Shown here piece after piece: positions 32,191 through 39,840 of a stretch of DNA of 64,000 nt. Source of the DNA: JBCBSZ01 sp039185015 (GTDB lineage: Bacteria; Actinomycetota; Acidimicrobiia; Acidimicrobiales; Poriferisodalaceae). Location of the stretch: the NCBI GenBank assembly GCA_039185015.1, contig JBCDAU010000003.1:150062-214061 (forward strand), in the 5' to 3' direction. Numbering within the stretch: the stretch's first letter is position 1; each line of letters starts with the position of its first letter. Made by a program: the position numbers and the translations under genes. The notes beneath the pieces were generated by a model. The model saw only the letters and a list, made by a program, of their open reading frames with translations. It made no database searches and was not told where the DNA came from.

Positions 32191-32196
32191 ACGCTA
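32191..32196 (-). promoter_or_regulatory. TAGCGT -10 box, leaderless start of XRE gene
   Basis: On the minus strand TAGCGT is followed by seven bases and the ATG at 32183, with no ribosome site. Confidence 0.5.
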
Positions 32197-32217
32197 CGGC
32201 GGCTGCGCGCCGCACGA

Positions 32218-32238
32218 CCATGACCGGAGAGGTCATGG
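32218..32238. promoter_or_regulatory. palindromic operator between XRE gene and membrane protein
   Basis: CCATGACC and GGTCATGG form a perfect 8-bp inverted repeat around GGAGA. It lies between the two divergent genes and is a good candidate site for the XRE regulator. Confidence 0.65.
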
Positions 32239-32270
32239 ATCCGCACCCACGAGAGTCGCATCGTCGAGCC

Positions 32271-32663
32271 ATGACCACGCACCACCGACTCCGACAGATC
32301 CTCCTGACGAACGCGACGACGTCCGGCCTCGGGGGCCTCGCCGCCCTGGTCGCCGCCGGACCGGTCGACGACCTCCTCGGCACCGACGCTCCGGGCTGGG
32401 TCCGACTCGTCGGCGCCGGACTGGTCGCCTTCGCGGCCTCCGTCGTGCTCGTCGCCCGATCCGACGCACCAGCGCTGACCAGGGACGCCCGTCTCGTCAG
32501 CCTGGGCGATGCCTCCTGGGTGCTCGGCACCGTGGCCACGATCACCCTCGGCTGGTACTCCACCTCGGGCGTGATCGTGATGGCGGCGGTCGGCGCCATG
32601 GTCGCGACGTTCGGTGCGCTCCAGTGGCACTGGTCGGCGACACCGACGCCGGTCCGCGCTTGA
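32271..32663 (+). CDS. four-span membrane protein, unknown function
   Basis: A 130-residue protein with four hydrophobic segments (about 10-30, 43-62, 75-98, 102-120). I recognise no family beyond a general resemblance to small actinobacterial membrane proteins. It is divergent from the XRE regulator across a palindrome, so it may be regulated by it. ATG 32271 lacks a strong ribosome site. Confidence 0.65.
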   Translation: MTTHHRLRQILLTNATTSGLGGLAALVAAGPVDDLLGTDAPGWVRLVGAGLVAFAASVVLVARSDAPALTRDARLVSLGDASWVLGTVATITLGWYSTSGVIVMAAVGAMVATFGALQWHWSATPTPVRA

Positions 32664-32672
32664 CGGATCCCG

Positions 32673-32703
32673 TTCCATCGACCATCGTCGATGATCGATG
32701 GAA
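32673..32703. promoter_or_regulatory. 31-bp near-perfect palindrome over the arsR start
   Basis: Arms TTCCATCGACCATCG and CGATGATCGATGGAA flank one central base and pair at 14 of 15 positions. The right arm contains the arsR ATG (32698-32700). This is a typical autorepression operator for an ArsR dimer, placed so that binding would block transcription start. Confidence 0.75.
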
Positions 32704-33033
32704 GAACTCGACCGTGAGCAGGCCGCCGAGTGGTCTACGTGGTTCCGGGCGCTCAGCGACCCGACCAGGGTCCTGATCCTCCACCTGCTCGCCTCCGCCG
32801 ATCGCCCGATGACGGTCGGAGAGATCACCGAGGCCCTCGACGTCGGCCAATCGACGATCTCCCACCACCTCGCCAGGCTCGCCGAGGTCCGCTTCGTGCT
32901 CGTCGAGCGCGCCGGCACCTCCAGCCGCTGGCAGGTCAACCGGGCCTGCCTCGCCGCGTTCCCGTCCGCCGCCGAGGCGGTGATGGGCCGCGTCCCCGCC
33001 CCCGCCTTCCCCGACCCGGAGCGATCGACATGA
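32698..33033 (+). CDS. ArsR-family regulator
   Basis: A 111-residue winged-helix repressor: FRALSDPTRVLILHLLASADRPMTV, recognition helix LDVGQSTISHHLARLAEVRFV. The classical ELCVCDL metal site of ArsR is absent and there are few cysteines, so sensing may use other residues. It is coupled by ATGA overlap to an arsenite methyltransferase-like gene, so arsenical sensing is likely. The operator covers its start codon. Confidence 0.88.
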   Translation: MEELDREQAAEWSTWFRALSDPTRVLILHLLASADRPMTVGEITEALDVGQSTISHHLARLAEVRFVLVERAGTSSRWQVNRACLAAFPSAAEAVMGRVPAPAFPDPERST

Positions 33034-33749
33034 GCGACGACCAGATCCACGACGAGGTGCGCGCCTACTACCGAACGGCCGCCACCGCGCGCGACGGCTG
33101 CGGCGGCGACGACGAGGACGAACGCTGGGGATCGAACCGTTACGACGCGGCGACCCTCGACGACGGCTCCGATGCGGCGGCGTCGCTCTCGATGGGGTGT
33201 GGCAACCCCACCGCAGTCGCCCGACTCCACCCCGGCGAGACCGTGCTCGACCTCGGATCGGGCGGTGGCCTGGACGTGATCGTCTCGGCCCGCCGGGTCG
33301 GCCCGACGGGCCGCGCCTACGGCATCGACTTCCTCCCCGAGATGCTGGACCTGGCTCGGCGCAACGCCGCCGAGGTCGGCGTCGAGAACGTCGAGTTCCT
33401 CGAGGGCATGATCGAGGACCTCCCCCTCCCCGACGGGTCGGTGGACGTCGTCATCTCCAACTGCGTGATCAACCTCGCACCCGACAAGCGGCCCGTCTTC
33501 GCCGAGATCGCCCGCGTGCTCCGCCCCGGTGGCCGGGTGGCGGTGTCCGATGTCGTCGCCGACAACGGCACCACGCCGGACCTCGACGGCGATGCCTGGG
33601 CCGAGTGTGGCGCCGGTGCCCTGCAGTTCGACGACTACCTGGCGCTGCTCGGTGCAGCCGGACTGTCCGATGCGTCGATCGAGCTGACCCACGAGACCGG
33701 CACCGGGCTCCACGGAGCGATCGTGCGGGCGACCAAGCCGACCGGGTGA
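33030..33749 (+). CDS. arsM: arsenite S-adenosylmethionine methyltransferase-like protein
   Basis: A 239-residue SAM-dependent methyltransferase. SAM motif I is VLDLGSGGGLDV, and the post-motif block is GIDFLPEMLDLARRNA. Three cysteines fall where ArsM proteins bind As(III): SMGCGNP, SNCVINL and AECGAG. A further DGCGGDD lies near the N-terminus. The product methylates arsenite towards volatile or less retained forms. It overlaps both arsR and the next gene by four bases, giving a three-gene operon. Confidence 0.88.
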   Translation: MSDDQIHDEVRAYYRTAATARDGCGGDDEDERWGSNRYDAATLDDGSDAAASLSMGCGNPTAVARLHPGETVLDLGSGGGLDVIVSARRVGPTGRAYGIDFLPEMLDLARRNAAEVGVENVEFLEGMIEDLPLPDGSVDVVISNCVINLAPDKRPVFAEIARVLRPGGRVAVSDVVADNGTTPDLDGDAWAECGAGALQFDDYLALLGAAGLSDASIELTHETGTGLHGAIVRATKPTG

Positions 33750-34498
33750 CCGAGTCCCCCGACGTCTCGGCGTGGTCGTCGGTGCGGGTCGACGCACCGC
33801 TCGGCGGCGGCCATCGGTCTCAGGTGTGGTCGGGCAGGACCCCTGACGGCCCCATCGTCGTCCGTCGATCGCGACGCTCGCCGGAGTCGCTCGCCTGGGA
33901 GCTGGCGCTCATGGACCGGCTCGCCGACCTCGACTTCGTCGTACCCACCCCCGTGAGGACCGCCGACGGCCGGAGGTCGGACGGCCCCGTCGTCGTCCAA
34001 CGTTGGGTCCCGGGTGCACCACCGTCGACTGAGGCCGACTGGCGACTCGTCGGGACCGAGCTCCAGCGGCTCCACGACGCCACCGGAGGATCCGCGCAGC
34101 GGCCCGGCTGTCAGCGCGTGTTCGAGCTCGGCTCCGATGGGCGCAGCGTCGACGCCGACCTGTCCGCGCTGTCCGTCGAGAACCGGGCCATGGTGCTCGG
34201 CGTGTTCGGAGCGCTCGCCGACGTCCGGACCGCGGTCATCCACGGAGACCCCTGCGGTGACAACATCCGGATCGCCTCGGACCGGACCGTCGGGTTGATC
34301 GACTGGGACGAGAGCCGGGTCGACGTCGTCTGGCACGACCTGTCGAACCTCGGCGTGCGAATCCTCGACCCGGCCGACCACGACCGGGCGCTCCTCCTCT
34401 CCGATGCGTGGGAGGCGGCGAACGCCTGGATCGTCGAGCCCGAGTACGCGCGCAGCCGCCTCGCAGCGCTGCGGGCTCGACTCGATGCGGTCGACTGA
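33746..34498 (+). CDS. aminoglycoside phosphotransferase family protein
   Basis: A 250-residue APH-superfamily protein. The catalytic loop is VIHGDPCGDNIRI and the metal motif is LIDWDES, near residues 165-195. The N-lobe is short (GGGHRSQVWSGRTPDGPIVVRR). Its GTG overlaps the arsM stop, so it is cotranscribed with arsR-arsM. The substrate is unknown; the context gives no evidence of an antibiotic. Confidence 0.8.
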   Translation: MTESPDVSAWSSVRVDAPLGGGHRSQVWSGRTPDGPIVVRRSRRSPESLAWELALMDRLADLDFVVPTPVRTADGRRSDGPVVVQRWVPGAPPSTEADWRLVGTELQRLHDATGGSAQRPGCQRVFELGSDGRSVDADLSALSVENRAMVLGVFGALADVRTAVIHGDPCGDNIRIASDRTVGLIDWDESRVDVVWHDLSNLGVRILDPADHDRALLLSDAWEAANAWIVEPEYARSRLAALRARLDAVD

Positions 34499-34514
34499 CG
34501 GTCCCGAGCGGCGG

Positions 34515-34976
34515 TCACGACGTACTCACCGGCGACGGGGCCGACGTCCCGACGCTCGTGCGGAGCAGCCACCAGACCGAGACGATCGTCGGGATGAAGA
34601 AGAGCACCGCGCTCTGCGCGAGTCCCAGCGGGATGCTGTCGAACTGATCGGTCCGGATCCCGGCGATCACGTCGCCGACGTCCATGGTGAACCGAGCGGC
34701 GAGCGCGACGAACGCTGCGGCCACGCTGTCCAGGACGAACACACCGACGGCGAGCGCGACGGCGATCCCGAGGTAGCGGGCACCCGAGTTGGCGAGGACG
34801 AACTCGTCGCCGTCGGTGACCACGGTGATGTCGATGCCGAAGGCGTCGAAGAGACCGGCGCCGTCCACGAAGGTCCAGGTGCCGTTCACCAGCGACCACA
34901 CGGTCAGGTACCCGGGCAGGACGTACCACCACCGCGATGCCTGGACGGGTCCGTCGAGATCGATCAGCCGGAACAT
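34515..34976 (-). CDS. membrane protein, unknown function
   Basis: A 153-residue protein with three to four hydrophobic segments. It reads MFRLIDLDGPVQASRWWYVLP at the start and ends in a Ser/Thr/Pro tail. I do not recognise the family. ATG 34976 has a GGAGG ribosome site. The promoter upstream is the clearest sigma-70 type in the window and is covered by operator repeats, so the gene is tightly controlled by a TetR-like protein encoded elsewhere. Confidence 0.65.
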   Translation of the reverse strand: MFRLIDLDGPVQASRWWYVLPGYLTVWSLVNGTWTFVDGAGLFDAFGIDITVVTDGDEFVLANSGARYLGIAVALAVGVFVLDSVAAAFVALAARFTMDVGDVIAGIRTDQFDSIPLGLAQSAVLFFIPTIVSVWWLLRTSVGTSAPSPVSTS

Positions 34977-34988
34977 GCCGAGCCCTCC

Positions 34989-35045
34989 TGTTGATGAGAC
35001 GCTTCGTCCCATCAACATAAACAGGTCGGATCGTCCCGTCAACGT
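34989..35045 (-). promoter_or_regulatory. sigma-70 promoter with overlapping operator repeats
   Basis: On the minus strand TTGACG (35042-35037) and TATGTT (35019-35014) are separated by 17 bases. A palindrome TGTTGATG/CATCAACA (34989-34996 and 35010-35017) with inner GACG/CGTC covers the -10 and start site. A second copy of its half (CGTCCCGTCAACGT, 35032-35045) covers the -35. Confidence 0.7.
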
Positions 35046-35047
35046 GC

Positions 35048-35815
35048 TCACGCCGCCGCGACCGAGAGATCGGGGCGGGCGAGGCCCTCGAGCTCGGCGG
35101 CGACCGGACGACGGAAGGCCTCACCTCGGATCCACTCCCGGTACCGCTCCTCCCCCATCGCCGCAGCGACGAAGTCGGTCTGGCTGCCGTGGGCGGCGAG
35201 GACCGCTCGCTTCCGATCGAGGTCGACGCCCTCGAGCTCGAGGTCGACGACCAGCTCGTCGGCCCCGACGCCTGCCGGCTCCCCGGCACCCATCCACATG
35301 CCGACCGCGTCGTGGAACGTGCGGAACTCGTCGAGCCAGGCCTGGGTCTTGCCGGCGTAGAGCAACTCGCCGATGCCGAGCTCTGCCCAGGCCGCGGTCG
35401 TCGCCCGCGAGCAGGCGACATGGTCGTCGTGGCCGGTGATGCCGTCGGACCCGAAGGTCACCACCACGTCGGGACGGACCGATCGGATGGCCCGTGCGAT
35501 CGAGCCGGCGACGCGGCGCTGGTCGGCGTCGGCCAGCCCGCCGTCGGGCCAGTGACGGAAGCGGACGTCGGTCACGCCGACGACCTCCATGGCGGCCCGC
35601 ATCTCCCGGCGGCGTTGGTCGGCGCGCTCGGCGCGTGTGCGGGGATCCTCGGCGGAGAAGCCCTCCTCACCATTGGTCAGGGTCACGACGGTGACCTCGC
35701 CGCCGGCGGCGACGACACGGCGCATGAGGCCGGCGGAGAGGTAGGCCTCGTCGTCGGGGTGGGCCCAGACGCCGAGGAGGCGGATCGGTCGGTCGAAGAA
35801 GGCGTCGTTGTGCAT
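35048..35815 (-). CDS. PIG-L family N-acetylglucosamine-type deacetylase
   Basis: A 255-residue zinc hydrolase. The metal motif is AHPDDE (near residue 19-24) and a second set is GHDDHVACSRAT. This family includes MshB and Mca of mycothiol metabolism; GEEGFSAEDPRTRAERADQRR and the HWPDGGLADAD block suit that wider group, but the substrate is not certain. The stop codon lies at the edge of the neighbouring operator region. ATG 35815 is chosen because family similarity begins right after it. Confidence 0.85.
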   Translation of the reverse strand: MHNDAFFDRPIRLLGVWAHPDDEAYLSAGLMRRVVAAGGEVTVVTLTNGEEGFSAEDPRTRAERADQRRREMRAAMEVVGVTDVRFRHWPDGGLADADQRRVAGSIARAIRSVRPDVVVTFGSDGITGHDDHVACSRATTAAWAELGIGELLYAGKTQAWLDEFRTFHDAVGMWMGAGEPAGVGADELVVDLELEGVDLDRKRAVLAAHGSQTDFVAAAMGEERYREWIRGEAFRRPVAAELEGLARPDLSVAAA

Positions 35816-35922
35816 GTGTCGAACGTACGAATCTCGCGGATGGGGATCTTGGAGGCGACGTGGAGGGTCGGTGGAGGTGTCGTGAGGAGGGCCGAAACCG
35901 GACGCCCACGACACCGGATCGC

Positions 35923-35928
35923 TACGGT
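35923..35928 (+). promoter_or_regulatory. TACGGT -10 box, leaderless start of MFS gene
   Basis: TACGGT is six bases before the GTG at 35935 and no ribosome site is present. Confidence 0.5.
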
Positions 35929-35934
35929 CGGCGC

Positions 35935-37068
35935 GTGAGGGCGACCGAGCAGACGGGCGGCGCGCTGCGTCGACTGGCGCTGTACGCCGGGGGGCTCATG
36001 GGACCGTTCGGGACCGTCCTCGTGATCCCGATGTTCCCCGAGCTGCGGGAGGAGTTCGACACGTCGTCCTCCGCGGCGGGGCTCACGTTCAGCCTGTACC
36101 TGCTCCCGTTCGCGCTCACGTTGCTGGTGTCGGGCACCCTCGGCGAACGGTGGGGGCGGCGACGCACGGTGCGGGGCACCTACCTGCTGTACGCCGCAGC
36201 GAGCCTTGCGTGTGCGGTGGCCCCCGGCCTCGGCTGGTTGATCGCCGGCCGCGCGTTGCAGGGCGTCGCGAACGCGTTCATCACGCCGCTCCTCCTCGCC
36301 GGGCTGGCCGAGATGGTCGCCCCCGAGCGGTTCGGACGCGAAGCGGGCCGGTACTCGAGCTTCCAGGCGCTCGGCGGCGGCCTCGGCCCGGTGCTCGGAG
36401 GCGTCGCCGCGGACACGAACTGGCGACTGGCGTTCGTCGGCGCGGCCGCCGTGGCACTGCTGCTCGCCTCGTCCCCGCCGGACGGCGAGCCACGACCGCA
36501 GTCGAGCGCCCCGCGGTTGCGCCCGCTGCTCCACCGCCGGCTGGTGCTCCTCGGCATCGGCTTCTTCCTCGCCGCCGCCGGACCGCTCGGCGTCGCCGTA
36601 CTGGTCGGCGTCGCCGCTCGGGACGAGCTGGAGCTCTCCGGGTCGGCGGCTGGCCTGATCCTCTTGGCCGGTGCCATGAGCGCCCTCGCACTCGGACCGG
36701 CCTGGGGTCGACTGATCGACACCTTCGGCATCCGGCGGGCGACCTTGGGGATGACGACCGCGGCCACCCTCGCGGCCGCCGCGCTGGCGCTGACCACCAG
36801 CGGCGCAACGTTGGCGATCGGTTGGGCGATCGGCGGCGGCCTCATCGCCTCGATCGCCGTCGCCTACCAGGCCACCGGCGCCACCATCGAGCCGGAGAAC
36901 CGCGGTGGGGCCCTCTCGTTCCTGCTGGCCTTCCGCTTCACCGGTCATGCGGCCGGACCGATCGCCTTCGTGCCCCTGTTCGACTGGTCCTACGCCGGCA
37001 CGTTCCTCGTCGCCGCGGCACCGGGCCTGATCACGCTGGCCATCCTGGCTGCGGTCGGGCCTCGCTGA
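35935..37068 (+). CDS. MFS transporter
   Basis: A 377-residue major facilitator with about twelve spans. The loop 2-3 signature is seen as GTLGERWGRRRTVRGTYLLY, and a second copy as GPAWGRLIDTFGIRRATLG. It resembles drug or small-molecule exporters of the DHA group. The GTG at 35935 sits at a leaderless promoter box. It converges with the NTF2-like gene three bases after its stop. Confidence 0.88.
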   Translation: MRATEQTGGALRRLALYAGGLMGPFGTVLVIPMFPELREEFDTSSSAAGLTFSLYLLPFALTLLVSGTLGERWGRRRTVRGTYLLYAAASLACAVAPGLGWLIAGRALQGVANAFITPLLLAGLAEMVAPERFGREAGRYSSFQALGGGLGPVLGGVAADTNWRLAFVGAAAVALLLASSPPDGEPRPQSSAPRLRPLLHRRLVLLGIGFFLAAAGPLGVAVLVGVAARDELELSGSAAGLILLAGAMSALALGPAWGRLIDTFGIRRATLGMTTAATLAAAALALTTSGATLAIGWAIGGGLIASIAVAYQATGATIEPENRGGALSFLLAFRFTGHAAGPIAFVPLFDWSYAGTFLVAAAPGLITLAILAAVGPR

Positions 37069-37071
37069 GCC

Positions 37072-37521
37072 TCAGGAGGCGGCCGCGAGATCCCAGGCGG
37101 CCACGCGCTCGGTGTCCTCGTAGTCCTCCCAGCGGACGACCTTCCCCCATCGCACCTCGATGAAGAGCACGGCCCGGTTGTTGTAGGCATCGGAGCCGTC
37201 GGCGGCGACCTGGAAGTCGTGGGCGCGGACGACGATGCGGGTGTTCCACGGCGGACCGCCGACGACGATGTCCTCGACGACGAGCTGCAACCCCTCGGCG
37301 ACGAACCGGTCGGCGAAGGCGCTCGCCTCGTCGAGACCCCGGTGCGTGACGTGGCGGCGACGTCCGGGTGCCGCGGGCCGGAACATCTCCGACCACGAGT
37401 TGCGCCCGGGGAAGCTGAACTCGAGGTCGGGGTGGCCCATTCGCATGATCATCGAGGCGTCGCCCCGGTTGAGCTCGTCGATGCCCCGCCGGAGCAGGGC
37501 CCTCACCGCGGTGTGATACAT
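37072..37521 (-). CDS. SnoaL/NTF2-like protein
   Basis: A 149-residue SnoaL-like protein (VRALLRRGIDELNRGDASMIMRM, then FSFPGRNSWSEMF and VLFIEVRWGKVVRWEDYEDTERV). ATG 37521 is preferred since GGAGG lies eight bases upstream; the in-frame GTG 37530 is too close to it. It is divergent from a TetR gene with two operator copies between them, so it is the probable target of that repressor. Confidence 0.78.
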   Translation of the reverse strand: MYHTAVRALLRRGIDELNRGDASMIMRMGHPDLEFSFPGRNSWSEMFRPAAPGRRRHVTHRGLDEASAFADRFVAEGLQLVVEDIVVGGPPWNTRIVVRAHDFQVAADGSDAYNNRAVLFIEVRWGKVVRWEDYEDTERVAAWDLAAAS

Positions 37522-37534
37522 CACCCTCACCTCC

Positions 37535-37587
37535 TAGAACGAACATTCTAGGAGGTGGATCGAACGCCGTCTAGAGCGACCGTTCTA
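37535..37587. promoter_or_regulatory. two TetR operator copies in a divergent gap
   Basis: TAGAACGAACATTCTA (37535-37550) and TAGAGCGACCGTTCTA (37572-37587) share the pattern TAGAnCGAnCnTTCTA. The first sits in a longer perfect palindrome, CCTCCTAGAA/TTCTAGGAGG (37530-37555), that covers the ribosome site of the NTF2-like gene. The second overlaps the -10 box of the tetR gene. Confidence 0.75.
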
Positions 37588-37591
37588 GGCT
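37586..37591 (+). promoter_or_regulatory. TAGGCT -10 box, leaderless start of TetR gene
   Basis: TAGGCT is seven bases before the GTG at 37599 and overlaps the second operator copy. Confidence 0.5.
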
Positions 37592-37598
37592 GGGCGGC

Positions 37599-38189
37599 GT
37601 GGCGAGCACTCGGGACCGGATCATCACCGCCACCAACGAGCTGTTCCGGCGGCAGGGGTACCACGCCACCTCGTTGAAGGAGATCTCGGTGGCCTCGGGC
37701 GCCACGATCGGCTCGATCTACCACTTCTTCCCCGGCGGGAAGGAGGCCCTCGGCGTCGCGGTCGTCGAGACCACCGGTGCGATCTACCGGGAGCTCTTCG
37801 AGACGCTCGTCGCCGAGTTCGACGATCCTGCGACGTCGTACCGCCAGTTCTGCCTGGGCGCCGCGGCCGTGCTCGTCGAGAGCGAGTGGCTCGACCCCTG
37901 CCCGATCGGCGGTGTCGCCCGCGAGACGGCCAACACCAGCGAACCGCTCCGGGCCGCGTCGGCCGCGGCGTTCGACTCCTGGGTCGAGGCGGCGAACGCC
38001 CACCTGCAGGGCGTCGGCGTCGCACCGGACCGGGCCCGATCGTTGGCGACGATGTTCGTGGCGACGATCGAGGGCACCTTCGTGCTGAGTCGCACGCGAC
38101 GGTCGACCGAACCCCTCGAAGCGGCCGGCGAGCACCTCGCCGCGCTCGTCACCGCCGCCCTCGACGAACCGGCCCCCGTCGACCGCTGA
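37599..38189 (+). CDS. TetR/AcrR regulator (LmrA/YxaF-like)
   Basis: A 196-residue repressor. The helix-turn-helix reads ATNELFRRQGYHATSLKEISVASGATIGSIYHFFPGGKEAL. The GSIYHFFPGGK and later DPCPIGGVA blocks are typical of the LmrA/YxaF branch. It likely represses itself and the divergent SnoaL-like gene via the two operator copies; its ligand is unknown. Confidence 0.9.
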   Translation: MASTRDRIITATNELFRRQGYHATSLKEISVASGATIGSIYHFFPGGKEALGVAVVETTGAIYRELFETLVAEFDDPATSYRQFCLGAAAVLVESEWLDPCPIGGVARETANTSEPLRAASAAAFDSWVEAANAHLQGVGVAPDRARSLATMFVATIEGTFVLSRTRRSTEPLEAAGEHLAALVTAALDEPAPVDR

Positions 38190-38217
38190 GCCGGAGGATC
38201 CGACGATCCCCCCGCAC

Positions 38218-38223
38218 TAGCGT
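38218..38223 (+). promoter_or_regulatory. TAGCGT -10 box, leaderless start of MmcQ-like gene
   Basis: TAGCGT is eight bases before the GTG at 38232 and no ribosome site is present. Confidence 0.45.
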
Positions 38224-38231
38224 GACGGGAC

Positions 38232-38627
38232 GTGGCCCACCCGCAGCAGTTCGACGATGACGATCAGGTCCTCGCCCGACTCCGCGAGATCTGCCTGGCG
38301 CTGCCCGGTGCCGACGTGAAGGTCTCACACGGCCGACCGGCGTTCTTCACCAAGAAGGTCTTCGCCATGTTCGGCGCCGTCACGAAGGGCGACCATCACT
38401 CCGGGCGCTTCGACCAGGCGCTGGTCTTCCTGCCCGACCCGGACGACCGCGTCGCCATCGACCAGGACGAGCGGTTCTTCACGCCGGCGTACTGGGGGCC
38501 GTCCGGTTGGCGGGGCCTCGACCTGGCCGGCGACGACACCGACTGGGACGAGGTCGCCGAGCTCGTCGAGGACTCCTTCCGACTCACCGCCACGAAGAAG
38601 CTGATCGCCGAGCTCGACGCCGGCTGA
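38232..38627 (+). CDS. MmcQ/YjbR family protein
   Basis: A 131-residue protein of the MmcQ/YjbR (CyaY-like fold) family: LREICLALPGADVKVSHGRPAFFTKKVFAMFG, RFFTPAYWGPSGWRGLDL, and VEDSFRLTATKKL. Its members are small, often annotated as DNA-binding, without a firm function. It converges with the cupin gene ten bases downstream. Confidence 0.82.
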   Translation: MAHPQQFDDDDQVLARLREICLALPGADVKVSHGRPAFFTKKVFAMFGAVTKGDHHSGRFDQALVFLPDPDDRVAIDQDERFFTPAYWGPSGWRGLDLAGDDTDWDEVAELVEDSFRLTATKKLIAELDAG

Positions 38628-38637
38628 TCGCCGGTCG

Positions 38638-39105
38638 TCACACGGTCATGGGCGGGCCGATGAACTCCGCCTCGTAGGGCTGGATCGCGGCGACGAGCTT
38701 CGGCACGTCGACCTCACTCGCTGGCGGGATCACCGCCTCGGTGGCCACATCACCAGCGTCGACGTGGAACTGCTCGAAGCCGCCTGGCGTGTTGATCTCG
38801 AGGAGCTTGGCGCCCTCGGGGCCGGTGAGGAACGTGTGGGGCACACCCCGGGGGAGGAACGCCGACTCCCCGGCGACGACGACCTGCTCCTCGACCCCCG
38901 ACTCGTGGTGCAGCTGCGCTCGCATCTCGCCCTCGAGGAGGTACAGGACCTGGTCCTCGAGACGGTGGACGTGCAGCGGCGGCGACCAGTGGGCCGGAAG
39001 CCACTGCTCCATCATCGAGATCGCCCCGGCCGTGTCGTCGGTCGACACCTGCACGCGCATGAAGACGCCCTCGAACCAGATGTCCCGGGTCCCTCGCTCC
39101 GCCAT
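38638..39105 (-). CDS. cupin domain protein
   Basis: A 155-residue single-domain cupin. Motif 1 is SPPLHVHRLEDQVLYLLEGEM (two His and a Glu or Asp) and motif 2 is AFLPRGVPHTFL. Likely a metal-dependent small enzyme such as a dioxygenase or isomerase. ATG 39105 follows a GAGGAGG ribosome site. The divergent tetR gene and shared operators suggest it is induced by a small molecule. Confidence 0.85.
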   Translation of the reverse strand: MAERGTRDIWFEGVFMRVQVSTDDTAGAISMMEQWLPAHWSPPLHVHRLEDQVLYLLEGEMRAQLHHESGVEEQVVVAGESAFLPRGVPHTFLTGPEGAKLLEINTPGGFEQFHVDAGDVATEAVIPPASEVDVPKLVAAIQPYEAEFIGPPMTV

Positions 39106-39139
39106 GTTCCTACCTCCTCGTGCGATGGGCGCTCCGCCC

Positions 39140-39193
39140 TTCGTGAGACAGAAGTATCACGAAGATGAGCGCCCTTGCAAGACACTTGTCTCA
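39140..39193. promoter_or_regulatory. operator elements between cupin and TetR genes
   Basis: TTCGTGA and TCACGAA (39140-39146, 39157-39163) form a 7-bp inverted repeat. TGAGACA (39144-39150) and TGTCTCA (39187-39193) form a second, wider pair, with AGACA/TGTCT nested in the right half. These are likely binding sites of the adjacent TetR protein. Confidence 0.55.
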
Positions 39194-39241
39194 TGAAGCG
39201 ACTAGAGTCGCACGAACGCGACCGAGTGAGGAGGCGACGCG

Positions 39242-39838
39242 ATGGCGACCCGGGTGAAGCAGAAGGAACGAACCCGCACCGCCATCGTCGATGCGTGCGA
39301 GCGGCTCCTCGACCGGGGCGTCGACCCGACGATCGACGACGTCGCCGAGGAGGCAGGGATGTCGCGAGCGACGGTGTACCGCTACTTCGACAGTCCGGCC
39401 ATGATCGTGTGGCACGCCATGTCCGACAAGGCGACGCCGTCGGTCGAGGAGACCTTCGAGCCGGCCGGACCCGAGCTCCGAGATCGCGTGATCGCCGCGG
39501 AGCGGGCGATCAACGACTACATCTTCGGCAACGCCCACGGTGTGCGCCGGTTCCAGCTCGGCACCATCCAGCGAGAGCTCGACGGCACGGCGACCCCGGA
39601 GGATCGGCCGGTTCGGCGACTCGCCTTCATCGACGAGGCGCTGTCGACCACCCTCGGCGACCTCCCATCCGCGACGGCCCACCGACTCCGCTACGGCCTC
39701 GCGATCGCCATCGGCGCCGAAGCACTGCTCGCCACCATCGACACCTGTCGGCTCGACGAGGACGATGCCAGGGACATCACCAGGTGGGTCTGCGACGCGC
39801 TCGTCGATCGCGCGCTCGCGGACGCCCAGGAGACCTGA
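39242..39838 (+). CDS. TetR/AcrR regulator
   Basis: A 198-residue repressor with helix-turn-helix ACERLLDRGVDPTIDDVAEEAGMSRATVYRYFDS and an uncharacterised ligand domain. ATG 39242 has a GAGGAGG ribosome site, in contrast to the leaderless regulators elsewhere. It probably controls itself and the divergent cupin. Confidence 0.88.
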   Translation: MATRVKQKERTRTAIVDACERLLDRGVDPTIDDVAEEAGMSRATVYRYFDSPAMIVWHAMSDKATPSVEETFEPAGPELRDRVIAAERAINDYIFGNAHGVRRFQLGTIQRELDGTATPEDRPVRRLAFIDEALSTTLGDLPSATAHRLRYGLAIAIGAEALLATIDTCRLDEDDARDITRWVCDALVDRALADAQET

Positions 39839-39840
39839 GC

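Noticed and set aside
33746..34498. Antibiotic resistance gene (aminoglycoside phosphotransferase)
   Set aside because: The fold is shared by many small-molecule kinases; the gene is coupled to arsM and shows no resistance-specific signature.
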